Source: Firmicutes bacterium UBA5449 | GTDB taxonomy: Bacteria; Bacillota; SHA-98; UBA4971 | Length of the DNA stretch: 64,000 nt | Assembly: GCA_002424305.1 (NCBI GenBank) | Contig: DIQZ01000035.1 | Span: forward strand, 228,061-292,060 | Direction of reading: 5' to 3' | Shown: positions 1 to 9,400 of the stretch, one piece after another | Layout: each line of letters begins with the position of its first letter | Numbering within the stretch: the stretch's first letter is position 1 | The notes under the pieces: model-generated | What the model was told of the DNA's origin: nothing | Seen by the model: the letters and a program-made list of their open reading frames with translations, nothing else | Database searches by the model: none | Program-made: the position numbers and the translations under genes

Positions 1-293
1 ATCTCTGCAGCTTTGACAACCTCTTCCTTGGAAACCATGGATTTCAAATACTCGCCTGCAGACTCTCTGAGACTTTGGCCTTCACGGGTAGCTTCAGAGA
101 TAATCTTGTCTCTCTCTTTCAGCAATTCTTCTGCTTTTTTGACTTCATCCGGGAGAGAGATCCGCACCTGATCAAGTATCTCCAAAACGTCATAAGCATC
201 TACCAACACCTTGTTGGTCAACGGCATTCTCTTACCTTCTTCAATCGTCCCCTCCAACCTGTCCAGGAGCTCAACTAACCCTATCTTCCCCAC
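1..293 (-). CDS. Coiled-coil protein next to coaD, partial at window edge
   Basis: The reading frame runs off the left end of the window, so only about the first 97 residues are visible. A GTG start at 291-293 is preceded on the minus strand by GAGGAGG at a spacing of ten bases. The visible protein has no signal peptide. It becomes rich in Glu, Lys and Arg with a heptad-like pattern (about residues 45-85), which suggests a helical coiled coil resembling the stalk or H subunits of ATPases. It follows coaD by 29 bases on the same strand and probably shares its transcript. Small coiled-coil proteins of unknown role often follow coaD in clostridia. I do not recognise a specific function. Confidence 0.6.
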   Translation of the reverse strand, partial: MGKIGLVELLDRLEGTIEEGKRMPLTNKVLVDAYDVLEILDQVRISLPDEVKKAEELLKERDKIISEATREGQSLRESAGEYLKSMVSKEEVVKAAE

Positions 294-322
294 CCTGGCT
301 CTTCCTCCTCATTCCGAAAAAT

Positions 323-805
323 CTATGTCTGTCGACTGTACTTCTTAACGAGCATCCCCACTACATGACAAGGAACGAACCCCTTCACACACCCTCCAAG
401 GCTCGCCACTTCTTTCACTGCACTTGAGCTCAAGTAGGCGTACTCATTACCGGTCATCATAAATACAGTCTCTATGTCACCGATTTTCTTATTTATTGAT
501 GCCATCTGGAATTCATATTCGAAATCCGATAAGGCTCGCAATCCCCTTAAGATAGCAGTAGCTTGTTGCACATGGGCAAATTCCACAAGGAGGCCCTTAA
601 AACATGAAACCTCCACGTTTGGAAGGTGCCCCAGAGATTTCTCCAACATCGAGATGCGTTCTTCAAGAGTGAAAAGCGGCTCCTTACCGGGATTTTTGGC
701 CACTGCTACAATAAGCTTGTCAAATAGTTTAGCACCACGCTCCACAATATCTAAGTGACCGTTGGTCACCGGATCAAAACTACCTGGGTATACTGCGACA
801 TTCAT
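323..805 (-). CDS. coaD: Phosphopantetheine adenylyltransferase
   Basis: CoaD transfers AMP from ATP to 4'-phosphopantetheine, giving dephospho-CoA in the fourth step of coenzyme A synthesis in the cytosol. The 160-residue protein has the nucleotidyltransferase opening GSFDPVTNGH, whose TNGH is the family TxGH motif. Near the C-terminus it has the second motif YLSSSAVKEVA. A longer frame begins five codons upstream, but the ATG at 805 has GGAGG eight bases before it and gives the usual N-terminus MNVAVYPGSF, so I chose it. It lies 46 bases after rsmD. The pair rsmD-coaD is a common bacterial gene order. Confidence 0.96.
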   Translation of the reverse strand: MNVAVYPGSFDPVTNGHLDIVERGAKLFDKLIVAVAKNPGKEPLFTLEERISMLEKSLGHLPNVEVSCFKGLLVEFAHVQQATAILRGLRALSDFEYEFQMASINKKIGDIETVFMMTGNEYAYLSSSAVKEVASLGGCVKGFVPCHVVGMLVKKYSRQT

Positions 806-851
806 TATGACGGCCTCCATGTATAGCTGTGGGAAAGGCCCGACGTAAGCC

Positions 852-1406
852 TCACCTTCCGAACATGTAGAAAGATACTACGGTATCGCCGTACCTTTCC
901 TGTCTGGTCAATTCCAAATCCCCGAAAACTCCTGACATTTCTTGCCTACGCTCGTGACGTGCAACAATGATACCGTCCTGATCCAGCAGCTTGTGAGTGG
1001 ACAGGATATCCAAGGTCACAGGCACCAGCCCGTGTTCATATGGCGGATCCACAAAAACTATGTGAAACACTTCCTGCTGTCGATGTAAGAATGGCATGAC
1101 CCTTCTCACATCGCCTTGGATGACTTCAGCCTGAGAGGCAAGAGCCGTGAGATTGAGATTCTTGTGGATTACCCGAATCATTCTGGGCGAGCATTCCACA
1201 AAAGTCGTCCATTCCGCTCCCTGACTCAATGCTTCAATCCCGATTGCCCCTGTCCCGGCAAACAAATCAAGGCACCTGGAATTAGGTATGTAGGGAGTCA
1301 GAATATTAAACAGTGATTCCTTTACATTATCAGAAATAGGGCGAGTCCTTGCGCTGCCTGCTCCAACTAAGCGACGGCCCTTAGCGACTCCCCCGATAAC
1401 CCGCAT
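852..1406 (-). CDS. rsmD: 16S rRNA (guanine(966)-N2)-methyltransferase
   Basis: RsmD methylates G966 of 16S rRNA in the small subunit using S-adenosylmethionine. The 184-residue protein starts MRVIGG and has the SAM-binding segment LDLFAGTGAIGIEALSQGA. It carries the catalytic motif DPPY, as expected for an N2-guanine or N6-adenine type methyltransferase. The frame extends 22 codons further upstream, but the ATG at 1406 has GGAGGTG eight bases before it and matches the family N-terminus. It is cotranscribed with coaD. It is separated from the fakA-like gene upstream by about 270 bases that contain several hairpins. Confidence 0.95.
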   Translation of the reverse strand: MRVIGGVAKGRRLVGAGSARTRPISDNVKESLFNILTPYIPNSRCLDLFAGTGAIGIEALSQGAEWTTFVECSPRMIRVIHKNLNLTALASQAEVIQGDVRRVMPFLHRQQEVFHIVFVDPPYEHGLVPVTLDILSTHKLLDQDGIIVARHERRQEMSGVFGDLELTRQERYGDTVVSFYMFGR

Positions 1407-1505
1407 GAAATAAACACCTCCGATGGAACTAATTACCATGAAGGTACCTGCATATAACGCCCGGCCACGCACAAACTACAATCGAAAGAAGAGCCGAGGA
1501 TAAAC

Positions 1506-1522
1506 GGCACCTGGGCGGTGCC
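1506..1522. repeat. Short hairpin between fakA-like gene and rsmD
   Basis: GGCACC (1506-1511) and GGTGCC (1517-1522) form a six-pair stem with a five-base loop. Immediately after it, GGGTT and AACCC (1524-1537) form a second small stem around CTAA. Neither has a U-tract. With the longer stem at 1578-1601 they make a cluster of hairpins in the roughly 270-base gap upstream of rsmD. Confidence 0.5.
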
Positions 1523-1577
1523 GGGGTTCTAAAACCCTCCCCCATAAGCTCTTCCTCCGGTTTCTCCTCTCCCACGG

Positions 1578-1601
1578 GATGACGGTCGTAAGACCGTCAT
1601 C
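1578..1601. terminator. Perfect 10-bp hairpin, possible terminator
   Basis: GATGACGGTC and GACCGTCATC pair perfectly around a GTAA loop, about 75 bases past the stop of the fakA-like gene on the minus strand. The minus-strand flank is not U-rich, while the plus-strand flank is CTTATATTTC. It may therefore be a weak terminator, an mRNA-stabilising end or a processing site. Confidence 0.5.
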
Positions 1602-1676
1602 TTATATTTCTTCCTCACTACCGTTATGCTTAAAAGTCTTACAGCGCACGATCAGGCACAAACTCTAATCTTAATC

Positions 1677-3449
1677 TCACTCCGCAGAAATAATGTAATA
1701 GTAAATAGGTTGCCCGCCATAGTGGACCTCAATCTCTAAGTACGGATAAATATCGGCAAGACGTTCCGTCAATTCGTTTGCGCTTTCAGAGTGCACATCC
1801 TCTCCGTGATATATGGTTATGAGAGAAGTATCAGAGTCTACCATCTGGCTTACAAGGTTCATCGCTACTTCGTTCCGGTCTTTCCCTGTTGCACACAGTT
1901 CACCGTCTCTTATTCCGATAAAATCTTTCTCATCAATGCTAAACCCATTTACATTAGAAGCGCGAACTGCATAGGTGACTTCACCTGTAATTACCTGTGG
2001 TATCATGTCCTTCATAGACTGTGAGTTAGATTGAGCGTCTACCGCAGGGTTATAGGTGACAAGAGCAGCAACCCCTTGGGGAATTGTCTTCGTCGGAACT
2101 ACCACAATGTCTATATCAGGCACAAGCTCCCGTACCTTATCTGCAGTAAGAATCACATTGCTGTTGTTCGGCAGAATGATAACACTCTTTGCAGAGACCT
2201 TATAGACAGCGTCCCTCAGCTCCTCAATACTTGGGTTCATTGTCTGTCCGCCTTCGACAACAACATCAGCACCCAGGCTTTTTAGAATAGCCGTGAGACC
2301 TTCTCCGATAGTAACTGCTACAACTCCTACAGGTCTTTCCATCTTTCGTTCTTTAGGATTAGCCGCATCTTGCGAACTGACGCCTGCATCAAGATCCTCT
2401 TCTTTATGTGGATCGGACAGGCCGGGTTCGTTATGCTGCAACCTTGCCTCTTCGAATTCGTTATGTTGGTAAGCCATATTGTCTATCTTTATCTCATGCA
2501 GTTCACCTGTGCGAATACAGTGCTCCAGCACTTGACCGGGATGGTTTGTGTGGATGTGGACCTTTGCCACATCACTCGTGCCCACAACCAGGACACAATC
2601 CCCAGATTTAGCCAAGTCGTGCCTAAGCGTATCGAGAGGCAAATTTTTACCTTTCACAAGGAATTCAGTGCAGTACCTAAACTCAAGATCTTCTTTTGCT
2701 GTTTCCTTGATCTTCTTTACAGCCGGTGCAGCATCTGATTTTCCCGGAACTACAACCAGAGGCTCTCGCCTTGCGAACACTGTTTCCCCTCGAATTGACT
2801 TTGTAAGCCCCTCCCAGAAGAATACAAGACCTTGACCACCTGCGTCCACAACACCCGCCTCTTTAAGCATAGGAAGCAACTCAGGAGTCTCTTCCAATGT
2901 CTTCTGTGAATCCGCAAGCACCTTCTCTATCGCTGACACTATGTCCAGATCCATTCTCCTGCATTCCGCAGCAGAACGAGCAGCTCCGCGAGCTACAGTA
3001 AGCATAGTGCCTTCTACCGGTTTCATAACTGCTTTATACGCCATGGACGCCGCTGCTTGCAGCCCTCGAGTAAGTCCTGGCACGTCCAAGGTTGTTTTGC
3101 CTTCAACACCTTTTGCGAACCCTCGTAGGAGCTGCGAGAGTATGACACCTGAATTTCCCCTCGCTCCCATTAGCGAGCCCAGTGCCACCGCTTCAGCTAC
3201 ATCAGACAGCGATTTATACTGAGCTTTATTAATTTCCCGCACAGCAGCGAGGAGTGTCAGATGCATATTTGTGCCTGTATCTCCGTCAGGAACCGGAAAT
3301 ACATTCAGCGCATTAACAAGTTCCTTATTTGCGCCAAGCCACTCCGTCCCAGCAGCGATCGCACGTGCGAAGTCTTCCGCATCAAGTAAACTCCGCCCCA
3401 ACGGGTTACCCCCCTGTCGCCGGTCACTCACGCTCATCCTCTTGGACAT
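1677..3449 (-). CDS. fakA: DAK2-domain protein, fatty acid kinase FakA-like (YloV family)
   Basis: The 590-residue protein has an N-terminal DAK2 domain with the nucleotide and metal-binding stretch NVFPVPDGDTGTNM (about residues 48-61) and a Gly-rich GARGNSGVILSQ segment. A middle domain and a C-terminal DegV-like region follow. This is the layout of FakA, which phosphorylates fatty acids bound to a FakB (DegV) partner and so feeds exogenous fatty acids into phospholipid synthesis. No FakB gene is in this window. The gene overlaps the end of the asp23-like gene by 26 bases, so the two are likely translationally coupled. The pairing matches the yloU-yloV order of many Firmicutes. Biochemical activity is inferred from family. 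Confidence 0.88.
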   Translation of the reverse strand: MSKRMSVSDRRQGGNPLGRSLLDAEDFARAIAAGTEWLGANKELVNALNVFPVPDGDTGTNMHLTLLAAVREINKAQYKSLSDVAEAVALGSLMGARGNSGVILSQLLRGFAKGVEGKTTLDVPGLTRGLQAAASMAYKAVMKPVEGTMLTVARGAARSAAECRRMDLDIVSAIEKVLADSQKTLEETPELLPMLKEAGVVDAGGQGLVFFWEGLTKSIRGETVFARREPLVVVPGKSDAAPAVKKIKETAKEDLEFRYCTEFLVKGKNLPLDTLRHDLAKSGDCVLVVGTSDVAKVHIHTNHPGQVLEHCIRTGELHEIKIDNMAYQHNEFEEARLQHNEPGLSDPHKEEDLDAGVSSQDAANPKERKMERPVGVVAVTIGEGLTAILKSLGADVVVEGGQTMNPSIEELRDAVYKVSAKSVIILPNNSNVILTADKVRELVPDIDIVVVPTKTIPQGVAALVTYNPAVDAQSNSQSMKDMIPQVITGEVTYAVRASNVNGFSIDEKDFIGIRDGELCATGKDRNEVAMNLVSQMVDSDTSLITIYHGEDVHSESANELTERLADIYPYLEIEVHYGGQPIYYYIISAE

Positions 3450-3801
3450 GCGTCACCCTCACACCTTGTACCGTAATATTTACTCTTGAAACCTTAAGGC
3501 CTGTCATGCTCTCTACAACATACCTGACCTTATTCATGACATTGTGAGCCACTTCAGTAATCTTCGTTCCGTACTCAACTATGATATAGAGGCCGACAAC
3601 GACCTCATCCCCGGAAAGCCTTACTTCCACGCCTCGACTCATGTTATCCATACCGAGAAGTTCGGCTATTCCGTCTTGAATGTTTCTTGACGCCATCCCC
3701 ACAAGGCCATAACACTCAGTTGCAGCCATACCGCTGATGAGGGCTATCACCTCGTCAGAGATGGTAATCTGGCCCAGCTCGGTGCTGACATCTCTTCCCA
3801 T
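3424..3801 (-). CDS. Asp23/Gls24 family protein (YloU-like)
   Basis: This 125-residue cytosolic protein belongs to the Asp23/Gls24 family, named for alkaline-shock and general-stress proteins found near the cell envelope in Firmicutes. The sequence TISDEVIALISGMAATECYGLVGM and the C-terminal VNITVQGVRV are typical of the family. The ATG is preceded by GCGAGGT. It heads a minus-strand transcript with the fakA-like gene and is divergent from rpmB, the conserved order rpmB / yloU-yloV of this phylum. Its exact biochemical role is unknown. Confidence 0.9.
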   Translation of the reverse strand: MGRDVSTELGQITISDEVIALISGMAATECYGLVGMASRNIQDGIAELLGMDNMSRGVEVRLSGDEVVVGLYIIVEYGTKITEVAHNVMNKVRYVVESMTGLKVSRVNITVQGVRVTHVQEDERE

Positions 3802-4013
3802 TTACCTCGCTACCCCCTGCCTCGGCCATTCGGCAGCAAAGACGACTGTCCTTCTATTTCTCCGCTACTTGAGAAATTCCTTTTACGTAATTCTATTCAT
3901 ATCCCTTATACCTTCAGAAATACGTCCCGTTGAAATAGAACCTTCTTGCTCTGCCCGCGCTGCTATGATACAATACGCGGGAGGTCTTTTCAAGATGGGA
4001 GGTGCTAATAGAT

Positions 4014-4205
4014 ATGGCATGTCGATGTGATGTATGTGGAAAAGAACCAAAAGTAGGCAAGCAAATAAGCCACTCTCACAAGTCCTCTTCTCGGAGATGG
4101 CTTCCAAATATCCGCCGCGTAAGAGCATATGTAAACGGTCAGACAAAGCGAATCAAAGTATGCACAAGGTGTCTCCGTTCAGGAAAAGTTGAACGTGCTC
4201 GATAA
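4014..4205 (+). CDS. rpmB: 50S ribosomal protein L28, zinc-binding form
   Basis: L28 is a structural protein of the large ribosomal subunit. The 63-residue sequence begins MACRCDVCGKEP and contains a second CTRC pair near residues 50-53, so the four cysteines probably form a zinc site (the C+ variant). The frame could open at a GTG four codons upstream, but that GTG lies inside the GGGAGGTG ribosome binding site, so the ATG at 4014, nine bases after it, is the start. The gene is divergent from asp23. A TATGAT at about 3962-3967 could serve as its -10 box, but I do not see a convincing -35. Confidence 0.95.
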   Translation: MACRCDVCGKEPKVGKQISHSHKSSSRRWLPNIRRVRAYVNGQTKRIKVCTRCLRSGKVERAR

Positions 4206-4342
4206 ACACAAGTGTTGCATAATAGAATCAGTTTTTCTCTTTATTCGATGGGCCCTTGGATTTTTCTGTAAAGGCTCGTCGAATTTTCTTATCAGGCTTG
4301 TAATGATCATAAAGGTCTTGTGATTAGGTATTGTTCGGTAAC

Positions 4343-5320
4343 TTACCACACAAATTTTACATTGTCTACCATAGAAAGCCATGCCCAACCACAGAATTCG
4401 AATCTTATTGATTTGATATACGTAGGCCTTGGAACCAATGCACTCAGATTGTACGACTTCTGAGTCCACTTCCCTGCCTCAACAAATTCAGCAAAACCGG
4501 CAATTCCACCTTCAACCGGCAAATAGTAGTAGTATGCTTTTACAAAAGAATGCTCTGTTCCGTCCTTGTCAAGATAGGTGACTACAACCTTCAGAGGATA
4601 TGTGTCACCCGGAGCATACTGCTTAAGCGTGTAATCACCGATTAAGGCATCAAATGATAAGAATATCAAGCCTGACAACGGGACCTCTGCGTCAATAGCC
4701 TGCTCCAGACTGCATGAACCCATCTCAAAAGTAGGCGGGCGGGACACTCTAAGAACATGCTCCCTATCTTTGTCTGCAACTACGCTCCACTGAGCAGATC
4801 GAGATCCCCTGTCTTCTGTGTGGACCCATGTCCAACCACTGATATCTCCTGTAGCAAACCCACCGTTCCTTGGCATTTCCACAGGAGACGGAGGACTTTG
4901 GCTGGTAGTGAAAGACCATTCAAAACCCTGCTGAAGCTCGGTATTCTTAAGATTCTTTGCACCCTTTTGAACTGTCACTCTATACGTAGTGGAATACCTT
5001 AGCGGACGAGCAGGAGTAATCACCAAGACTGAACTATCATGGAGAAACTGCCAGCTCGCAGGATAAGCCAACTCCGGAGTGGGAGATATGGCAACAGCTT
5101 GGATTGCCGAAAGCTCGTCCATAGGCTCACTGAAAACAATATGTATTGAAGTGTCGATAGCGACATATTCCATTCCATGAGACGGATAGACCTGTACAAC
5201 CCTGGGGATTCCAGCCTGGGATCCGGGGTTTTCAGCTACAGCCTTCACGGAACATGCCATTCCAAGAACCAATGCAAGTAGTACACAGACCAGTACCCCA
5301 CGGCAGATCTTTCGGTACAT
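4343..5320 (-). CDS. Secreted protein with Ig-like Big_5 domain and C-terminal beta-rich domain
   Basis: The 325-residue protein has an N-terminal signal peptide (about residues 1-30, hydrophobic VLVCVLLALVLGMACS). The cysteine at about residue 23 might make it a lipoprotein, but the site is not a clean lipobox. Residues about 40-140 look like a bacterial Ig-like Big_5/SbsA domain, with IVFSEPMDE and SFTTSQSPPSP at its edges. The remainder resembles a carbohydrate-binding-type jelly-roll domain (opening NGGFATGDISGWTW). The ATG has AAGGAGG seven bases upstream. It stands alone between rpmB and the yfcE-like gene. A surface-attachment or sugar-binding role is only inferred. Confidence 0.72.
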   Translation of the reverse strand: MYRKICRGVLVCVLLALVLGMACSVKAVAENPGSQAGIPRVVQVYPSHGMEYVAIDTSIHIVFSEPMDELSAIQAVAISPTPELAYPASWQFLHDSSVLVITPARPLRYSTTYRVTVQKGAKNLKNTELQQGFEWSFTTSQSPPSPVEMPRNGGFATGDISGWTWVHTEDRGSRSAQWSVVADKDREHVLRVSRPPTFEMGSCSLEQAIDAEVPLSGLIFLSFDALIGDYTLKQYAPGDTYPLKVVVTYLDKDGTEHSFVKAYYYYLPVEGGIAGFAEFVEAGKWTQKSYNLSALVPRPTYIKSIRFEFCGWAWLSMVDNVKFVW

Positions 5321-5437
5321 TAGGTTGCCTCCTTTTGCGTTACCCGCTTTCCACCAAAGATAATTAGGGGTTTATACATTCTCTCCTCTATCTAACTAAG
5401 TTTCGCCGTGGACTCATAATCTCCTGCTATAGACACA

Positions 5438-5998
5438 TCACCATCTACAGGACACAAGTTCTGATCCATCGTCTATATGGACAATCTTGATGACTTCGTC
5501 CTCTATGATTGCAACTGTTCCTCTTCTTTCAACCGTCTTAGGCAGGGACGGGCTGCCGGGATTGACTATCACACCGCCGCCGTCCCCAAAAGGCTTAGAT
5601 ATCCGGGGAATATGGGTATGGCCGGCCACGATAAGGTCTAACCTATATCGCCTCATCAATTCTGCCAGTTGCTCATCGGACGTCATATGCCCATGAGAGA
5701 CCATTATGAACTTGTCTCCGGCGATGACAATTGCATAAGGCGCTTGAATAGGTACATCTATGACTACCTGATCAATCTCTGCGTCACAGTTGCCCCTTGC
5801 AATGACAATCCTCCCGGGATACTGATTAATGGCGTCAGCCAGGTGTTTAGCATCATGTCCATATGGCAGAGGGTTTCGCGGACCATGATACAACACGTCT
5901 CCCGCATGGATAAGCAAATCTACATTACCGAGCGTATGAAGAGATTGCTTCCATGCAGACAATGAACCATGAGTATCGCTCATGACACCTAATCTCAT
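5438..5998 (-). CDS. yfcE: Metallophosphoesterase, YfcE type
   Basis: This 186-residue calcineurin-fold enzyme hydrolyses phosphodiesters with a two-metal centre. The metal-binding motifs are in order: MSDTHG, HAGDVLYHGPRN, RGNCDAEID, VSHGHM and AGHTH, followed by VNPGSPSLPK. The segment GPRNPLPYGHDAKHLA closely parallels E. coli YfcE, which acts on phosphodiester substrates in vitro; its physiological substrate is unknown. The ATG follows GGGGAG. It lies 27 bases after the NUDIX gene on the same strand and probably shares its mRNA. Confidence 0.9.
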   Translation of the reverse strand: MRLGVMSDTHGSLSAWKQSLHTLGNVDLLIHAGDVLYHGPRNPLPYGHDAKHLADAINQYPGRIVIARGNCDAEIDQVVIDVPIQAPYAIVIAGDKFIMVSHGHMTSDEQLAELMRRYRLDLIVAGHTHIPRISKPFGDGGGVIVNPGSPSLPKTVERRGTVAIIEDEVIKIVHIDDGSELVSCRW

Positions 5999-6025
5999 AG
6001 ACTCTCCCCTTCCACCATCTTAGAT

Positions 6026-6460
6026 CTAATCCGAAAGTTGCTTTCTGGCCAGTGTTACGAGGTTACTGTCATACTTCAACATAGATACGGCGACCTTCCA
6101 AGGAACAAACCCGGCAGATGAGATCCCCTCTTCTCTCTGTGGCTCGGCATGTGGAGGAGCTCCGTCATCACTTTGCATCGCTGTTCCCGCATACCAATGA
6201 ACAGTCTTGTCCACAAGCTCGCCGGTTACGTCTGAGAGATATGTGTACTCAGTCGTGCCCAATGAACATGTGATGCCCGCTTCTACACTTGTCTCCTCCA
6301 GCACCTCTCTTAGAGCAGCCTGGTGGGGTGTCTCAAAAGGCTCTATTTTGCCTTTAGGCAGAACCCATTCACCATACCGGTTCAAGATGATAAGAACGCT
6401 GTCATCGGCAAATACGACAATACCTGCACTCACCTCACTCGCTCGAGTCTCCTTACCCAA
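6026..6460 (-). CDS. NUDIX hydrolase
   Basis: The protein has a complete Nudix box: G, five residues, E, seven residues, REVLEE and TSV, within GKIEPFETPHQAALREVLEE. These residues bind Mg2+ and cleave nucleoside diphosphates linked to another group; the substrate is unknown. The frame is open from 6529, overlapping the end of ileS. I chose the TTG at 6460 because it lies two bases after the ileS stop and ten bases after AAAGGA. A GTG a few codons later (ahead of SAGIVVF) is an alternative. The gene is in the ileS-NUDIX-yfcE run and is probably co-transcribed with ileS. Confidence 0.86.
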   Translation of the reverse strand: MGKETRASEVSAGIVVFADDSVLIILNRYGEWVLPKGKIEPFETPHQAALREVLEETSVEAGITCSLGTTEYTYLSDVTGELVDKTVHWYAGTAMQSDDGAPPHAEPQREEGISSAGFVPWKVAVSMLKYDSNLVTLARKQLSD

Positions 6461-6462
6461 GT

Positions 6463-9400
6463 CTATCCATTCCTTTGCTCCTCTTTGCGGCCCATGCTGA
6501 TAACGGTAACATGGCCGTTTATATCCCACTTGCCGGCATGTTCACCTGAAGGCTTGGAAAGCTCGGTCTCCCCACCGTATATCAGCTCCTCTGAAAGGGT
6601 TTCATCCATGATATAGCCCTTGTGAAATTCACAGGCCTCCTTAACTACGCTGTCAGACCAAAAAACTGTACCTATCCTATCCTCGACATTGAAGTCGGCT
6701 TCTTTACGCATTGTTTGGATCTTGTTTACCATTTCTCTTGCCAAGCCTTCCATAATCAAATCATGGGAAAGAGCGGTATTGAGGGCGCACACAACATCTC
6801 CTTCACTCTCAATAGCAAAGCCCTCTTGTTCCACGGTTTCGATAGCCAGCTCCTCAGCAAGGACAGTAACGGTATCGTCTCCGCAAGGCACCTTGATACT
6901 TCCCTCATCTTCAAGCATAGCTACGACTTGTTCAGGATTAAGACTTTCTATCCCTGCTACCACATCTTTCATTAGGCGACCGTATTTTGGTCCTAAAAGA
7001 TCAAATCTGGGTTTCACTCTGTGAGCCACAAACTCACCGACATCCTCTGCAATTCGAATAGCCTTCACATTCAGCTCCTCTTTGATAATATGCTCCAGCG
7101 CAGCCACTGCCTTTTTATCAGCAGGATCCGTGAGGACGACCAGCATCTCACTGAGAGGCTGCCTTATCTTGATGCTCACCTTATTTCTGGCAGCTCTTCC
7201 CAGGGTCACCAGCTTCCTTGCTACAGCCATATTCCGTTCCAGTTCAATATTGATTAACTCTTCGTTGCAAACCGGATATGAGCAAAGATGAACACTTTCA
7301 GGGAGGTCGTCACGTCTTTCAGCTTCGAGATTCCTGTATATCTCCTCTGCCATAAAAGGCGTAAAAGGTGCCAGCAACTTTGCAAGCCCTACAAGTATCT
7401 CATGCAACGTAAGATACGCAGCAATCTTGTCCTGTGTCATCTCAGCGCCCCAGTAACGGCGTCTGGATCTTCTCACGTACCAGTTGCTCAAGTCATCTAC
7501 GAACTCTTCAATAGCTCTGGCTGCAGGTGTAATGCTGTAGGCCTCAAGCTCAGTTTGCACAGCTCTCACAACGCTATTGAAGCGGGAAATAATCCATTTG
7601 TCCAAAATCCCTCTTTCTTCAGGCTGTAGTTCATAGTCATCCGGGTCAAACTCGTCCACGTTCGCATAGAGAACATAGAAAGAATATACATTCCATAGAG
7701 TAGACAAAAATCTGCGTTGTGATTCATTTACTGCCTCAAGGTAGAAACGCGTGGGATTCCACGGAGGATTCACAGTGTACAGGTACCAACGAAATGCGTC
7801 AGCCCCATATGTGTTGAACACCTCCCACGTATCCACCACATTCCCCTTGCTCTTACTCATCTTCAAACCTTCGGCATCAAGTATATGCCCTAACACAAGA
7901 ACGTTCTTGTACGGGGGCTCATCAAAAAGAAGGGTTGAAATAACGAGCTGCGTATAGAACCATCCGCGGGTTTGATCTATTGCTTCACTGATAAAATCCG
8001 CCGGGAAATTAGTCTTAAACTTGTCTTCGTTTTCAAATGGATAATGCCACTGGGCAAAAGGCATGGATCCTGAATCAAACCAAGCATCTATGACCTCCTT
8101 GATCCTATACATAGAACCACCGCACTCAGGGCATCTGAGAACAGCCTGGTCTATATAAGGTCGGTGAAGCTCAAGTCTTTGAGGAAGCTCCTGAGCCATT
8201 TCCTTAAGCTCATCGACACTGCCCACACAATGATTTTTGCCGCATTTCTCACATATCCATATGGGAAGTGGTGTACCCCAATAACGCTCTCTGCTGACTG
8301 CCCAGTCAATCACGTTTTCCAGGAAGTTTCCCATTCGTCCGTCTTTGATATACTGCGGGTACCACGAAACCGCCTGGTTATTTCGTAAGAGAGCCTCCTT
8401 AACGGCAGTAGTCTTCACAAACCATGAAGTCCGTGCGTAATAGAGGAGCGGAGTATCACATCTCCAACAGAAAGGATATGTGTGCGCGTGCTGTTCACTC
8501 CTGTAGAGTCGCCCACGAGAGTTAAGCTCTTCTATAATTAAAGGATCCGCTTCCTTAACAAACATGCCTTTCCATGGTGTTACTTCTACAACAAATTTCC
8601 CTTCTTCATCTACCAGCTGCACCACGGGCAGGCCATGTTGGGAAGATGCGCTCATGTCATCTTCACCGAACGCAGGAGCCAGGTGAACTATGCCTGTGCC
8701 GTCGTCAAGAGTGACAAAGTCTGCGCTTACCACATACCAGGCTTTCTTCTCAGGCTCTTCGAACTCAAACAGAGGTTCATACTCCAATCCGGTCAAGGAC
8801 TTGCCTGTAAACTCATCTATGACTTCATAGGCTTCATCTTCAAGAAGTGCAGAATGCAGCAGTTCTTTTGCGAGAATTAGCTTATGACCTGTCTCTGTCA
8901 GTCTGATTTTCGCGTAAGTAGCATCCTCTGCCACTGCCAGAGCTACGTTAGACGGAAGAGTCCACGGGGTTGTAGTCCATACAAGGAACGCTGTGTCTTC
9001 CTCATCCTTTAGCTCGAATTTCACGTACACGGACGGATCTTCAACCTCGTGATAGCCTTGAGCAACCTCATGGCTGGATAAGGCGGTCCCACACCTTGGA
9101 CAGTACGGCACTACCTTATGTCCCTTATACAGCAGGCCTTTATCCCAAATCTTTCGGAGAGCCCACCACACAGACTCAATGTAATAATTCTCATAAGTCA
9201 CGTAGGCTTTGTCCAAGTCGACCCAAAATCCTACGCGTTCTGTCATACGCTCCCATTCTCTTTTGTACCTGAACACGCTTTGTTTACACTTCTCGATAAA
9301 GTTTTCGACACCGTACTCCTCTATCTGAGGCTTCCCACTTATGCCTAATTGCTTTTCTATCTCAAGTTCAACAGGAAGCCCGTGGGTGTCCCAGCCACCT

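Noticed and set aside
2370..2738. 122-residue plus-strand frame inside the fakA-like gene
   Set aside because: It is fully antisense to a well-supported gene and has no ribosome binding site or protein-like pattern.
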